46,851 nt of DNA from JBGTBQ01 sp041749275 (GTDB taxonomy: Bacteria > Acidobacteriota > Blastocatellia > Pyrinomonadales > Pyrinomonadaceae), in contig JBGTBQ010000192.1 of the NCBI GenBank assembly GCA_041749275.1, forward strand, positions 1 to 46,851, read 5' to 3'. The translations under genes were made by a program, and so were the position numbers. Within the stretch, counting starts at the first letter, position 1, and each line of letters starts with the position of its first letter. This document shows, piece after piece, positions 15,574 to 23,253 of this stretch. The notes beneath the pieces were generated by a model. The model was not told the origin of the DNA, made no database searches, and saw only the letters and a program-made list of their open reading frames with translations.

Positions 15574-16694
15574 CGTTCGTCCTCGCGGCGGGGGCGGAGG
15601 CTCCGCATCGCGCCGTGCATCTTCATCAACTGCTCGGCGGGAAGCGTCTCGGTGCGCTCAAGAATCTGTCGTGCGCGCTCGTCCACACCGCGCATTTCGC
15701 GCTTCTCTTCCTCCGTCAGCGTCATAATACGCAACGTGAGAATCTCGTCTATCTCCGTTCCGTCGAAGAGGTCGCCCGCCGATTCGGGCGCGATTTGCGG
15801 GTAGTCATAGAGAATGATCGGTGACGAGAGCATCACTCCGCGTTCCCCTTCCTCACCCACTAAGACCGGGTAGGTCCCGATGTTTCGACAACCCCCGGCG
15901 GCATCTTTGAACGCATCCGGGGGGTCGAGCAGCGAGACGAACTCGCCTTCGCGCACGTTCAGAATCGTGTGCGTCGAGACGAAGGAGCGCATCAACGCTT
16001 CGTCTCGACTCCGCTCTCCGGCATCCTCCAAAGGCGTCAGGTTCAGGATGCGCGCGTTGATCTTGAAATGTCGCGGGTGGTCAGTTTCGGAAGCAGCGGA
16101 CTCAAACTCTTCGCTCGACACTTCGATTGCGCCCTCGACGGCTTGCCGCCGCCGGACAATGACGCCCACGACTTTGCCGCCGGCTTCGTCGCGCAGCGTT
16201 TCAACTTCGCGGCTCCGTGGAAAGCTAAACGTCAGGCGACGAGGCTCAACGACCGCTTCACGCAATTCAATATCCGACAAACAGACTTCGCGCTCGACGG
16301 ATTCCTGCCACGTCTGAAAGAGCCGTCCGTTGACTTCCAGCGACGAGACGACGTTGACCTCCGCATCGGAGACGGAAGATTGAATCCGTTCATCATCGCC
16401 ATCCGCCATCCGCAACGCGCAATCCGCGTTCAAGAGGCAAACCTCGCGCGACGACAAGTGCAGAAATCTCACCTTCAGGTTCAGAGTCGCCCGGTCGCTT
16501 CCCGTGACGAGACACTCGGTCTGCATCGTCCACGCTTCCGTGCCGCCCTGCGCGTGGCTGTAGCTTTCGGGGCAGAGCGCGCCGAAGTTCCAGCGCTGCT
16601 GGTTCTTCACCGCCGACGGACGATAAGGGTAGAGAATGTACCCTTCGTAGAGCACGGCGTCGGCGATTCTTTCCACGAGTCCGAGGTTCGTCAT
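15570..16694 (-). CDS. Conserved hydrogenase-cluster protein, about 374 aa, unknown function
   Basis: The protein starts MTNLGLVERIADAVLYEGYILYPYRPSAVKN and continues with WNFGALCPESYSHAQGG, a region that looks highly constrained. The middle is beta-rich (LTFSFPRSREVE, VVGVIVRRRQAVEG), followed by SFVSTHTILNVREGEFVSLLDPP and SPIILYDYPQIAPESAGDLFDG. The C-terminus is helical and charged. No signal peptide or membrane span is visible. It overlaps the 107-aa gene by four bases (ATGA) and begins six bases after the next upstream gene. The position between structural and maturation genes suggests a role in assembly or activity of the hydrogenase, but the function is unknown. Confidence 0.8.
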   Translation of the reverse strand: MTNLGLVERIADAVLYEGYILYPYRPSAVKNQQRWNFGALCPESYSHAQGGTEAWTMQTECLVTGSDRATLNLKVRFLHLSSREVCLLNADCALRMADGDDERIQSSVSDAEVNVVSSLEVNGRLFQTWQESVEREVCLSDIELREAVVEPRRLTFSFPRSREVETLRDEAGGKVVGVIVRRRQAVEGAIEVSSEEFESAASETDHPRHFKINARILNLTPLEDAGERSRDEALMRSFVSTHTILNVREGEFVSLLDPPDAFKDAAGGCRNIGTYPVLVGEEGERGVMLSSPIILYDYPQIAPESAGDLFDGTEIDEILTLRIMTLTEEEKREMRGVDERARQILERTETLPAEQLMKMHGAMRSLRPRREDER

Positions 16695-16699
16695 AACGT

Positions 16700-17398
16700 C
16701 TATGATGGAAGTTCGATGAGGGTTGAATCGAGACCCTCTTCGTTTGATTCATCCTTCATCGTTCCCGATTGATCGTTCAAAAGTCTCTCCAGCGCTTGTT
16801 CCCACGTCGGTATGCCGTGCTGTCTTTTATAGCTGTAGAGCTTGTCGAAAACGTCGCGGCGCAAGGTCAGCCACGCTGAGTTCGGATAGTAGATGTCCAT
16901 CATCGCCTTCCAGACCGCGATGGGCAGCCGGTATTTCGCTTCCCTGTCCCACGGTATCTGCTCGACTTGCAGCGCGCCTTCGCCGGTCTCGTAGAAGACT
17001 GTCCCGCTGAATTGAAGGTTGAGCGGAATCTCTCCGTCCTCCAGCGCGGCGAAATACTTCGTGGCGGCGACGTTGAAATCGAACGTGCACGGCACGGACA
17101 GTTCGACGAGCGTGCTGCCGTTGAAGGGCGTGACGATGGCGCTCGTGTGCGTCCAGAGGGTCGTCCGCAGCGTCTGTCCCCAACGCGATGGCTCGCCGAA
17201 AAGATCGAGCAACTGCTCCTGCTCACTGGCGTTGTAATGACGCCGGAGGGTCTCGATCTGAATCTGGCAACGGAGCGCGATGGTTTGAATCGCCTCTTCC
17301 GCGTCCGCGTTCGTGACACGCAGTTTGAAAGCCAGCAATGGAGCCGCGGTAAAGGGGACGGCTTCGGCGCCTTCGATCTGGAAACTTAAATCAGGCAC
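16700..17398 (-). CDS. Conserved hydrogenase-cluster protein (DUF6084-like)
   Basis: The 232-residue soluble protein runs MPDLSFQIEGAEAVPFTAAP, then LRVTNADAEEAIQTIALRCQIQIE, PFNGSTLVELSVPCTFDFNVAATKYF, and GEIPLNLQFSGTVFYETG near the middle. The pattern suggests a beta-sandwich. From memory it matches a family that sits beside hydrogenase genes in actinobacteria (DUF6084). The start overlaps the stop region of the upstream Cys-motif gene by eight bases. The C-terminal 20 residues are acidic and variable. No function is known. Confidence 0.75.
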   Translation of the reverse strand: MPDLSFQIEGAEAVPFTAAPLLAFKLRVTNADAEEAIQTIALRCQIQIETLRRHYNASEQEQLLDLFGEPSRWGQTLRTTLWTHTSAIVTPFNGSTLVELSVPCTFDFNVAATKYFAALEDGEIPLNLQFSGTVFYETGEGALQVEQIPWDREAKYRLPIAVWKAMMDIYYPNSAWLTLRRDVFDKLYSYKRQHGIPTWEQALERLLNDQSGTMKDESNEEGLDSTLIELPS

Positions 17399-18128
17399 GA
17401 GCTGCCCCTGTGTTTGCGCCGGACTTTTCTTTTAACACGGCGAAGAATTTTTCGATCTCCTGCCAAACTTCCGTCCCGCCCGACAGCCCGCGCCAGCCCG
17501 CGCGAATCACGCCCACCAGTTTGAAGCACTCGTCAATCGGCACGAGGTAATAGTCCGCCGCGCCCCGGACGCGGTTAACGAGCAGCGCCTCGACATCCAT
17601 CTCCAACCCTCCCAGCACGGGGTTGTCTTCGACGACCGTAGCCCATGAGGCGAGGTCGAGCAGCGACTCGGTCGCGCCGGCTGGACTCGGATAAAGAGCG
17701 ATAGTCTTTCCCGCCGGGCTGCTGTGGAAGAAGAAGGCCATGCCGATAGGAATCATCAGGCTTTCCCATTGTGCGTCCGTGAGGCGGAAGTCTGGCAGGG
17801 AGCGCACGCGGCGTGGCACGCGCCGGTATTTCATCTCCGCCTGCCCGCTGAAGAGAATCGCGCAAGGCTGACAGGAGCAGAGCAGTTGTCGCGTCGGCGG
17901 TTCGAGGAGATGCTCGTGGTCGTGCGCCAGTTCAGCGCTGCATAATTCGCAACGCTCAACGGCGGCTGCCTTGCGAGGTCTGACGAACCGCCGCAACACG
18001 TTGATGGCGGATTGCGGCGTGGCTCCAGTGTCGTTTGCGGAATTCGGATTGCGGATTTGGAGATCACTATGGTCGTTGTTGCTCGACATATCTTCACTAT
18101 CTCCGATTTGAGCTTGGAGGTTCACCAT
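17391..18128 (-). CDS. Conserved hydrogenase-cluster protein with Cys motifs (DUF5947-like)
   Basis: The protein has about 245 residues from ATG 18128, or 232 from ATG 18089. The conserved part starts VLRRFVRPRKAAAVERCELC, followed by LLEPPTRQLLCSCQPCAILF, two cysteine groups (CxxC and CxCxxC) that could bind zinc or an iron-sulfur cluster. Later come RVPRRVRSLPDFRLTDAQW and IPIGMAFFFHSSPAGKTIALYPSPAGATES. It resembles a family seen in hydrogenase clusters (DUF5947 from memory). Residues about 25-33 (QIRNPNSAND) are encoded by one arm of a 27-bp inverted repeat, so the N-terminus looks recently acquired and is unlikely to be functional. Confidence 0.75.
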   Translation of the reverse strand: MVNLQAQIGDSEDMSSNNDHSDLQIRNPNSANDTGATPQSAINVLRRFVRPRKAAAVERCELCSAELAHDHEHLLEPPTRQLLCSCQPCAILFSGQAEMKYRRVPRRVRSLPDFRLTDAQWESLMIPIGMAFFFHSSPAGKTIALYPSPAGATESLLDLASWATVVEDNPVLGGLEMDVEALLVNRVRGAADYYLVPIDECFKLVGVIRAGWRGLSGGTEVWQEIEKFFAVLKEKSGANTGAARA

Positions 18129-18168
18129 CCATCCTTTTTATATCCGCAATCCGAATTCCGCAAACGAC
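18030..18168. repeat. 27-bp perfect inverted repeat around the DUF5947-like gene start
   Basis: The bases at 18030-18056 recur as the exact reverse complement at 18142-18168 (core GTTTGCGGAATTCGGATTGC). One arm is inside the coding frame and the other is upstream of the start. The intervening 85 bases contain both candidate start codons. Confidence 0.75.
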
Positions 18169-18175
18169 AATCGTT

Positions 18176-18397
18176 CTAGGCTGGAGGCATTTTCGGGCTG
18201 TCCGTCACCGACTCAACGTCGTCAGGGTTGATCGCCGTGGAGTCTCTGGCGTCCGATCCGCCGGAGGGGCGATCCGCGCCCGTCGTCCCGGCATCGGAAC
18301 GTCCCGGCTCCTTGCCTTCCTCATCCTTGATCTCTTCACCCTGTCTCGTGCCCGGCGTGTGCGTCGCCGCGGTCTCCGAAGTATCTTGATCTCCCAT
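18176..18397 (-). CDS. Small acidic disordered protein
   Basis: The 73-residue product starts MGDQDTSETAATHTPGTRQG and is rich in Asp, Glu, Ser, Thr, Gly and Pro with no hydrophobic core, so it is probably disordered. A strong AAGGAGG ribosome-binding site eight bases before the ATG supports real translation. It precedes the DUF5947-like gene on the same strand in the hydrogenase operon. Function is unknown. Confidence 0.55.
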   Translation of the reverse strand: MGDQDTSETAATHTPGTRQGEEIKDEEGKEPGRSDAGTTGADRPSGGSDARDSTAINPDDVESVTDSPKMPPA

Positions 18398-18430
18398 CTT
18401 GTATCCTCCTTAAGATAGACGGTAAGCAGT

Positions 18431-18548
18431 CATAGACCGTCACGGTTGAGATGAAGAGTTCCGAGTTCAGCCTTTAGGTTTCTGACGCTGCCGGACAGCA
18501 AGCTCAAGCGTGGACTCTCAATCTCAAATCAGCCGGACGGACTAACAA
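18431..18548. repeat. Degenerate D-type palindrome
   Basis: Imperfect inverted arms (GAGATGAAGAGTTCCGAGTT on the left, ACTCTCAATCTCAAATCAGC on the right) with outer ACCGTC / GGACGGACT ends resemble the better preserved element at 23115-23235. It occupies most of the 244-base gap between the small acidic gene and hhyE. Confidence 0.45.
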
Positions 18549-18641
18549 GTCAGCAGACGGCAGAAAAACTTCGCTCTCGTTTCCTCGGCCTGTCCGCGTC
18601 ACCACCCACTCCGCGGAGCCTGCTGTCCACTGACCACATCT

Positions 18642-19490
18642 TTACGGTAGAGCCACCTTCGTCCTTCCCTGCTCGACGAGCAGCGGGAAAGGTTCGAGAT
18701 GAAGGCTCGGTTGGTCGAGTCCTCGCCCGGCGCGGATGACATCGAACTGTTGCCCGCAGTGCGCGCAGACGAGGTTGGTCATTTCGAGGCGGGCGTCGTC
18801 GAGCACCCGCCCGCATCCGGGACAATCGTTGCCGTAGGCATAGAGCGACTCACCGAGACGGCAAAACAGTACTGCGCGCCCGCGCACTTTCAACATCCGC
18901 ACGGAACTGCCGGCAAGCGTATGCAGGTCGCTTACATCTTCCCAGCCATTACCGTTCGACGGGGGCGCGGCCTTGCCGTTGCCGTTCGACTTCCCTATCT
19001 GCACAAAGCCGGTCGGGGCCGGCGCGGACTCCGCTACGCCTTCTGCCTCGATGGCCGTTACATCCGGGGCCGCCGCGTAAATCCCCTCCTCGATGGCGAG
19101 TTTGAGCGTCATCGCCGACGACGGACAGGTCTTGCAACTTCCCTGAAGCCTGAGTCGAACGACGCCATCCTCGACGCCGAGCAGTTCGACGTTGCCTCCG
19201 TGCGAATCGAGGTACGGGCGTACCTTATCGAGCGCCCCTAAGACCCGCGTTTCGAGCGGAACCGGATGCAGCCCATACAGCAACAACAGGTTCGCCACCA
19301 CTTCGTCGCCGGCAAACTTGTCGAAGACGGCGTAGCCCGGCTCACCCGCCTCCGCCACGATCTCCATCAGGCGATCAAGCCCCGCGCCGTGAAAATCCAT
19401 CAACGCCTGCATCAGTTCAACCGCGACGGCACGCGCCTCCGGGTCAGATAGGTTTTCGATCTTTCGGATCAGGCTCTCAACTTGCTGCAT
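18642..19490 (-). CDS. hhyE: NifU-like / Rieske-like iron-sulfur protein (HhyE/HucE-type)
   Basis: This is the likely electron-transfer partner of the hydrogenase, by analogy to the NifU-Rieske proteins encoded in mycobacterial uptake hydrogenase operons. From ATG 19490 it has 282 residues. Residues about 1-75 are helical, about 80-150 are an NifU C-terminal domain with the cluster-binding CKTC (C119/C122), and about 180-282 are a Rieske-fold-like domain. In the last domain the usual C-x-H and C-x2-H ligand pairs are replaced by CPGC (C222/C225) and CAHC (C241/C244), so the site is all-cysteine and may be rubredoxin-like or hold an unusual cluster. A Gly/Asn linker (NGNGK, NGNGW) joins the domains. 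It lies directly downstream of hhyL. Confidence 0.88.
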   Translation of the reverse strand: MQQVESLIRKIENLSDPEARAVAVELMQALMDFHGAGLDRLMEIVAEAGEPGYAVFDKFAGDEVVANLLLLYGLHPVPLETRVLGALDKVRPYLDSHGGNVELLGVEDGVVRLRLQGSCKTCPSSAMTLKLAIEEGIYAAAPDVTAIEAEGVAESAPAPTGFVQIGKSNGNGKAAPPSNGNGWEDVSDLHTLAGSSVRMLKVRGRAVLFCRLGESLYAYGNDCPGCGRVLDDARLEMTNLVCAHCGQQFDVIRAGRGLDQPSLHLEPFPLLVEQGRTKVALP

Positions 19491-19500
19491 AAGAGTAGAT

Positions 19501-19551
19501 GAGTCTGGAGTCTGGAGTCTGGAGTTTCGCAATCAGACTCCAGACTCCAGA
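19501..19551. repeat. GAGTCTG tandem/inverted repeat
   Basis: Three tandem copies of GAGTCTGG (19501-19524) are followed, eight bases later, by two inverted copies (CAGACTCC, 19533-19551). The transcript can form a stable hairpin between hhyL and hhyE. No spacer structure of a CRISPR is present. Confidence 0.65.
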
Positions 19552-19560
19552 AGTGTAATG

Positions 19561-21369
19561 TTATTTGACCGCCCCGAACATCGGCGAATGGTGTGTCTCC
19601 AGCACCTTGCCGTTGCCGAGGTACATGTGGACGCCGCAGGGCAGACAGGGGTCGAAACTTCTGACTGCGCGCATGATGTCTATGCCCTTGAAGTTTTCCG
19701 GCCCGTTCTCCTCAAAGATGGGCGTGTTCTGCACGGCATCCTCGTAGGGGCCGGGCGTGCCGTAAACGTCGCGCGGGTTGGCGTTCCACGGCGTCGGCGG
19801 ATACGGGTGGTAGTTGGCGATCTTGCCGTCGCGGATGACGACGTGATGCGAGAGCACTCCGCGCACAGCCTCGTGGAAACCGCAGCCGATAGCCTCTTCC
19901 GGCACCTTGAAAGGCTCCCACGTCTTCGTGCGGCCCGCGTGCAGTTCGGCCAAAGCCTGCTCGACGAAGTAGAGCGCGGCGGCGGCGGAGTAGGCTTGAA
20001 AGTAAGTCCGTGCACGGTCGCGCTCGATGGCGTTCGACCACTTCGGAATCTTCCACTCAAACTCGACTTCCGGCTTCATGGCCGTCTGCGGCAGGTAAAT
20101 CTTGACGCTCTGGCCGGTCGCCTTGATATAGCCGATGTCCACCTTGTTCGCCAGCGCCGTCGCCCAGAGACGCGCAATCGGGCCGCCACCCGTGTCAAGC
20201 GCGAGATACTTGCTGCCGTCTCCCTTTTCGCCTTCGTGATACCAGCGCGGCGACATGACCCACGTGTAGTTGTTATCGAAGTCGCGCTTCTGCGGGCGCG
20301 GGAAGGTCGTCTGATTCCACGGGTGCCGCTGGTCAACCGGGTTGCCGAGCGGATCGTTTTTCACGAACTTCTCCGCCTGTTCCCAATCGTCATAGTAAGA
20401 ACTGCCCAGCAGGATGCGGATGTTGAGGTTGATGTCAACGAGATCGGTCGTCACCAGCTTTCCATCCACTATGACGCCCGGCGTGACGTACATCGCGTTG
20501 CCCCACTCGTTCATGTTCTTGTACGAGTAGTCGCAGACGTTGGGGTCTTGGAACGACCCCCAGCAGCCGAGCAGGACACGGCGCTGGCCCACTTTTTCAT
20601 AACCGGGCAGCGCTTCGTAGAAGAAGTCGAAAAGATCGTCGTGCAGTGGCACGACCTTCTTCATAAACTCGCAGTAGCGCATCAGCCGGACGAGATAGTC
20701 GGTGAACAACTGAATCGTCGGGACGGTGCCGACGCCGCCCGGATAGAGCGTCGAGGGGTGAACGTGACGACCCTCCATCAAACAAAACGCCTCCCGCGTG
20801 TAGCGTGAGACGTGAAGGGTTTCGCGGTAAAACTCGCCCGTGAATGGATTCAGGGCCGTCATGATGTCGGAGATTTTGCGATAGCCGTGCTTGTCGGCGT
20901 TCGGCGCGTCGGTGTTCTTGGCCTTCTCCCAGACACCCGGATTGGTCTCCTTCACCATCTGCTCGCAGAAATCCACGCCGACCAGATTGTCCTGAAAAAT
21001 GTTGTGGTCGAACATGTATTCGGCGGCCTCGCCCAGATTGACGATCCATTCGGCGATGGCGGGCGGACGGACGTTGAAGGCCATATTCTGCGCGTAGGTG
21101 GCGCAGGTGGCGTGGTTGTCGCCGCAGATGCCGCAGATGCGACTGGTGATGAAGTGTGCGTCGCGCGGATCTTTCCCTTTCATAAAGATCGAGTAGCCGC
21201 GGAAGATCGAGGAGGTCGAGTAGCACTCGGCGACCTCTCTGTTGTTGAAGTCAATCTTGGTGTAGATGCCGAGACTGCCGACAATACGGGTGATCGGGTC
21301 CCAGTTCATATCCACCAAGGTTCTCGGCTTCGCTGGAGCCTCGGTCGTGGTTGTAGTGGTGGTGCTCAT
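19561..21369 (-). CDS. hhyL: [NiFe] hydrogenase group 1h large subunit
   Basis: This is the catalytic subunit that splits H2 at the NiFe(CN)2CO site. It has 602 residues from ATG 21369, which I prefer because GGAG lies eight bases upstream; the GTG at 21378 overlaps hhyS but has no room for a ribosome-binding site. The L1 motif is SRICGICGDNHATC (C79/C82). The L2 motif is SFDPCLPCGVH (C575/C578), and cleavage after H581 would release the 21-residue tail. The L2 sequence DPCLPCGVHMYLG and a long middle region are typical of the actinobacterial-type, high-affinity, oxygen-insensitive group. The N-terminus has seven consecutive Thr residues. Confidence 0.97.
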   Translation of the reverse strand: MSTTTTTTTEAPAKPRTLVDMNWDPITRIVGSLGIYTKIDFNNREVAECYSTSSIFRGYSIFMKGKDPRDAHFITSRICGICGDNHATCATYAQNMAFNVRPPAIAEWIVNLGEAAEYMFDHNIFQDNLVGVDFCEQMVKETNPGVWEKAKNTDAPNADKHGYRKISDIMTALNPFTGEFYRETLHVSRYTREAFCLMEGRHVHPSTLYPGGVGTVPTIQLFTDYLVRLMRYCEFMKKVVPLHDDLFDFFYEALPGYEKVGQRRVLLGCWGSFQDPNVCDYSYKNMNEWGNAMYVTPGVIVDGKLVTTDLVDINLNIRILLGSSYYDDWEQAEKFVKNDPLGNPVDQRHPWNQTTFPRPQKRDFDNNYTWVMSPRWYHEGEKGDGSKYLALDTGGGPIARLWATALANKVDIGYIKATGQSVKIYLPQTAMKPEVEFEWKIPKWSNAIERDRARTYFQAYSAAAALYFVEQALAELHAGRTKTWEPFKVPEEAIGCGFHEAVRGVLSHHVVIRDGKIANYHPYPPTPWNANPRDVYGTPGPYEDAVQNTPIFEENGPENFKGIDIMRAVRSFDPCLPCGVHMYLGNGKVLETHHSPMFGAVK

Positions 21370-21374
21370 GGCGG

Positions 21375-22454
21375 TCACTCCTTTGTCTGCATGGCGGCTG
21401 GCGGCACATAGCCGGTGGTCAGTTCGGGGCGGTTATGCCGCCACTTCGGTTCTTTGTTGACGGTCGCATTCGTGAGATTACGCATCGCGCGAATAGCCAC
21501 GCCATAGATGCCGATGGCCGCCGTAGAAATCTTCGCGCCCGGCGGCTCGTCCATGAACGGCATGAACTTATCCGGGAAGCCCGGCATCGTGCATCCGATG
21601 CAGATGCCGCCCACGTTCGGGCACCCGCCGATGCCTGCCATCCACCCGCGCTTCGGCACGTTGCAGTTCACCACCGGCCCCCAGCAGCCCAGTTTGACGA
21701 TGCATTTCGGCGACCCGTACTCGGTGGCGAAGTCGCCCTGCTCGTAATAGCTCCCACGGTCGCAGCCTTCGTGAACCGTCTTCCCGAAGAGCCACGTGGG
21801 GCGTCCCGCTTCATCGAGTGGAATCATCGGGGCGAGTCCCGCCGCGAGATAGAGCAGATAGAGCACCGTCTCCATGAAGTTGTCCGGCTGGACGGGACAG
21901 CCCGGCACGTTGACAATCGGGATGCCGGCGCCTGACTTCCAATCCCAGCCGAGATAATCGGCGAGGCCCATGCACCCCGTCGGGTTGCCCTGCATGGCGT
22001 GGATGCCGCCGTAGGTCGCGCAGGTGCCGATGGCGACCACGGCCAGCGCCTTCGGCGCGAGACGGTCAATCCACTCGGTGGTCGGGATCGGCTGTCCCGT
22101 CATCGGGTCGTTGCCGAGCGCGGCCCAGTAGCCTTCGCCGCTCAGGTTCTCGTTCGGGATCGAGCCTTCGACGACCAGCACGAACGGGTCAATCAAACCC
22201 TGCTCGGCCTGATACCAGTACTTCATAAAGTCGTCGCCGACCTCGTAGGCGAGGACCGGGTTGTGCAAATGCACCTTCGGCAAACCCGGGATCGCGCCCA
22301 TCACTACGTCTTCGATGCTGGGCTGTGTCGCCGCCGTGATCGAAACCGTATCGCCGTCGCAGCCCAGTCCGGCTGTGATCCAGACGATGTGAATATCTTT
22401 GACAGCCGGCGCCTTTTGCGTCACCCGTCCATATGGCTCTGCTTCTGCCGCCAT
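21375..22454 (-). CDS. hhyS: [NiFe] hydrogenase group 1h small subunit
   Basis: This is the electron-relay subunit with three iron-sulfur clusters. It has 359 residues. Proximal-cluster region: GLGCDGD (C32, with D35 in place of the usual second cysteine, a hallmark of this group), GTCATYGG and VPGCPVQPDN. Distal region: TVHEGCDRG and KCIVKLGC. Medial region: NCNVPKRG, GGCPNVGGICIGCTMPG. There is no Tat signal peptide and no membrane anchor, so the enzyme is cytoplasmic. The ATG at 22454 has a strong AAAGGAGG. The gene is first in the structural operon and is preceded by a leader with two hairpins. Confidence 0.97.
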   Translation of the reverse strand: MAAEAEPYGRVTQKAPAVKDIHIVWITAGLGCDGDTVSITAATQPSIEDVVMGAIPGLPKVHLHNPVLAYEVGDDFMKYWYQAEQGLIDPFVLVVEGSIPNENLSGEGYWAALGNDPMTGQPIPTTEWIDRLAPKALAVVAIGTCATYGGIHAMQGNPTGCMGLADYLGWDWKSGAGIPIVNVPGCPVQPDNFMETVLYLLYLAAGLAPMIPLDEAGRPTWLFGKTVHEGCDRGSYYEQGDFATEYGSPKCIVKLGCWGPVVNCNVPKRGWMAGIGGCPNVGGICIGCTMPGFPDKFMPFMDEPPGAKISTAAIGIYGVAIRAMRNLTNATVNKEPKWRHNRPELTTGYVPPAAMQTKE

Positions 22455-22486
22455 GCTCGCGCCTCCTTTCCAGGCTCAGATAAATG

Positions 22487-22534
22487 GGCCGATCATCATC
22501 GGCCTGACCGTGGTTGCCCACGGCCAAGTCAGGC
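22487..22534 (-). promoter_or_regulatory. Structured leader upstream of hhyS
   Basis: On the transcribed (minus) strand two hairpins sit just before the hhyS ribosome-binding site. The first (22534-22502) has outer arms GCCTGA/TCAGGC and an inner stem CCGTGG-GCAA-CCACGG closed by a GNRA tetraloop. The second (22504-22487) is GGCCGAT-GATG-ATCGGCC, a perfect 7-bp stem. They share three bases, so they compete in part. This suggests a 5' UTR element affecting stability or translation of hhySL. It does not match any riboswitch I recognise. Confidence 0.5.
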
Positions 22535-22635
22535 TCGGTCCGGAACTCAGAGAAACATGCGAGAAAGAACTGTCCCTCGACAGAATGCGATTCGTACCCG
22601 CATGAACGAAATACCTATCCAATGCGGAACTCTAA

Positions 22636-22828
22636 GAGCGTGTCTACAAAGCCATGCGCCGTAGCTCCGTGAGGAGCGGAATGTTTATAGCCCGTGCCCG
22701 CCCCCTCTCTCTTTCAAGCCCCGGAGGGGCGACAGACATTTATATGCCGCTCCTCACGGAGCTTGGAGACTTCGGCGCACCCGACGAGCGACAAACATTT
22801 CGCCACGCGGGGCTTTTTAGACATGCTC
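22636..22828. mobile_element. MITE-like palindromic element A2 (193 bp)
   Basis: This is the second copy of the element at 5564-5761, with ends GAGCGTGTCTACAAAGCC and the complement of GGCTTTTTAGACATGCTC, again flanked by TAA on both sides within CTCTAA. Shared interior motifs include AAGCCCCGGAGGGGCG and CGCTCCTCACGGAGCTT. It lies about 180 bases upstream of hhyS, between it and the two-component genes. The upstream promoter of hhyS, if any, must lie inside or downstream of it. Confidence 0.65.
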
Positions 22829-23010
22829 TAAGCACTTTCAACCAATCGGAGAGAAGAATTAGCTGCGTTAAAGATTAGCTCTATTATCTGGCTTTTGTTC
22901 GGTTCCGTCTATTCGCAATACTACGTACTGACGGTACGGAGACCTACGTATTTTTGAGGGGGAATTCTACGTAGAACGAGAGCGGTCTGGGATAAAAATC
23001 CTGGACTTTT

Positions 23011-23114
23011 AGAGCGGTTTGCTTTTGAATGTAGGGCAGACTGTGAGTCTGCCGCATGGTGCTGAGCAGGCGGCAGACTCACAGTCTGCCGGACACCCAA
23101 TCGCAAATTGCTCT
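23011..23114. repeat. Palindromic element C
   Basis: The outer arms AGAGCGGTTTGC and the complement of GCAAATTGCTCT match the outer arms of B elements, while the inner arms GGCAGACTGTGAGTCTGCCG and its complement differ. It is therefore a mosaic: a common frame with a different core. Bases 22829-23010 between A2 and this element show nothing further. Confidence 0.6.
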
Positions 23115-23235
23115 AGTAGTCCATCACAGAGAAGGTGAGGAGTTCTGAGTTCAAGCTTTAGCTTGCTGTTCTGGCAAACCAGCAAGCTAAAGCTTGAACT
23201 CAGAACCTCAAAATCAGCATGACGGACTTTTAGTG
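23115..23235. repeat. Palindromic element D1
   Basis: Arms of about 27 bp (GTTCTGAGTTCAAGCTTTAG then CTTGCTG, and the reverse complement) are separated by a short loop, with outer AGTCC/GGACT ends. It abuts element C and lies just downstream of the response-regulator stop, where it could act as a transcription terminator-like hairpin. Confidence 0.65.
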
Positions 23236-23253
23236 ATTCCAGCTTTCAGACTC

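Noticed and set aside
19501..19551. CRISPR-like array of GAGTCTGG units
   Set aside because: The units are eight bases, directly tandem, without spacers, and partly inverted; there are no cas genes.
22455..22660. Sigma-54 promoter for hhyS, as in some proteobacterial hydrogenases
   Set aside because: No GG-N10-GC pair with acceptable surrounding bases was found; the TTGGCC-GTGGGC match has the wrong spacing and lies in a hairpin.
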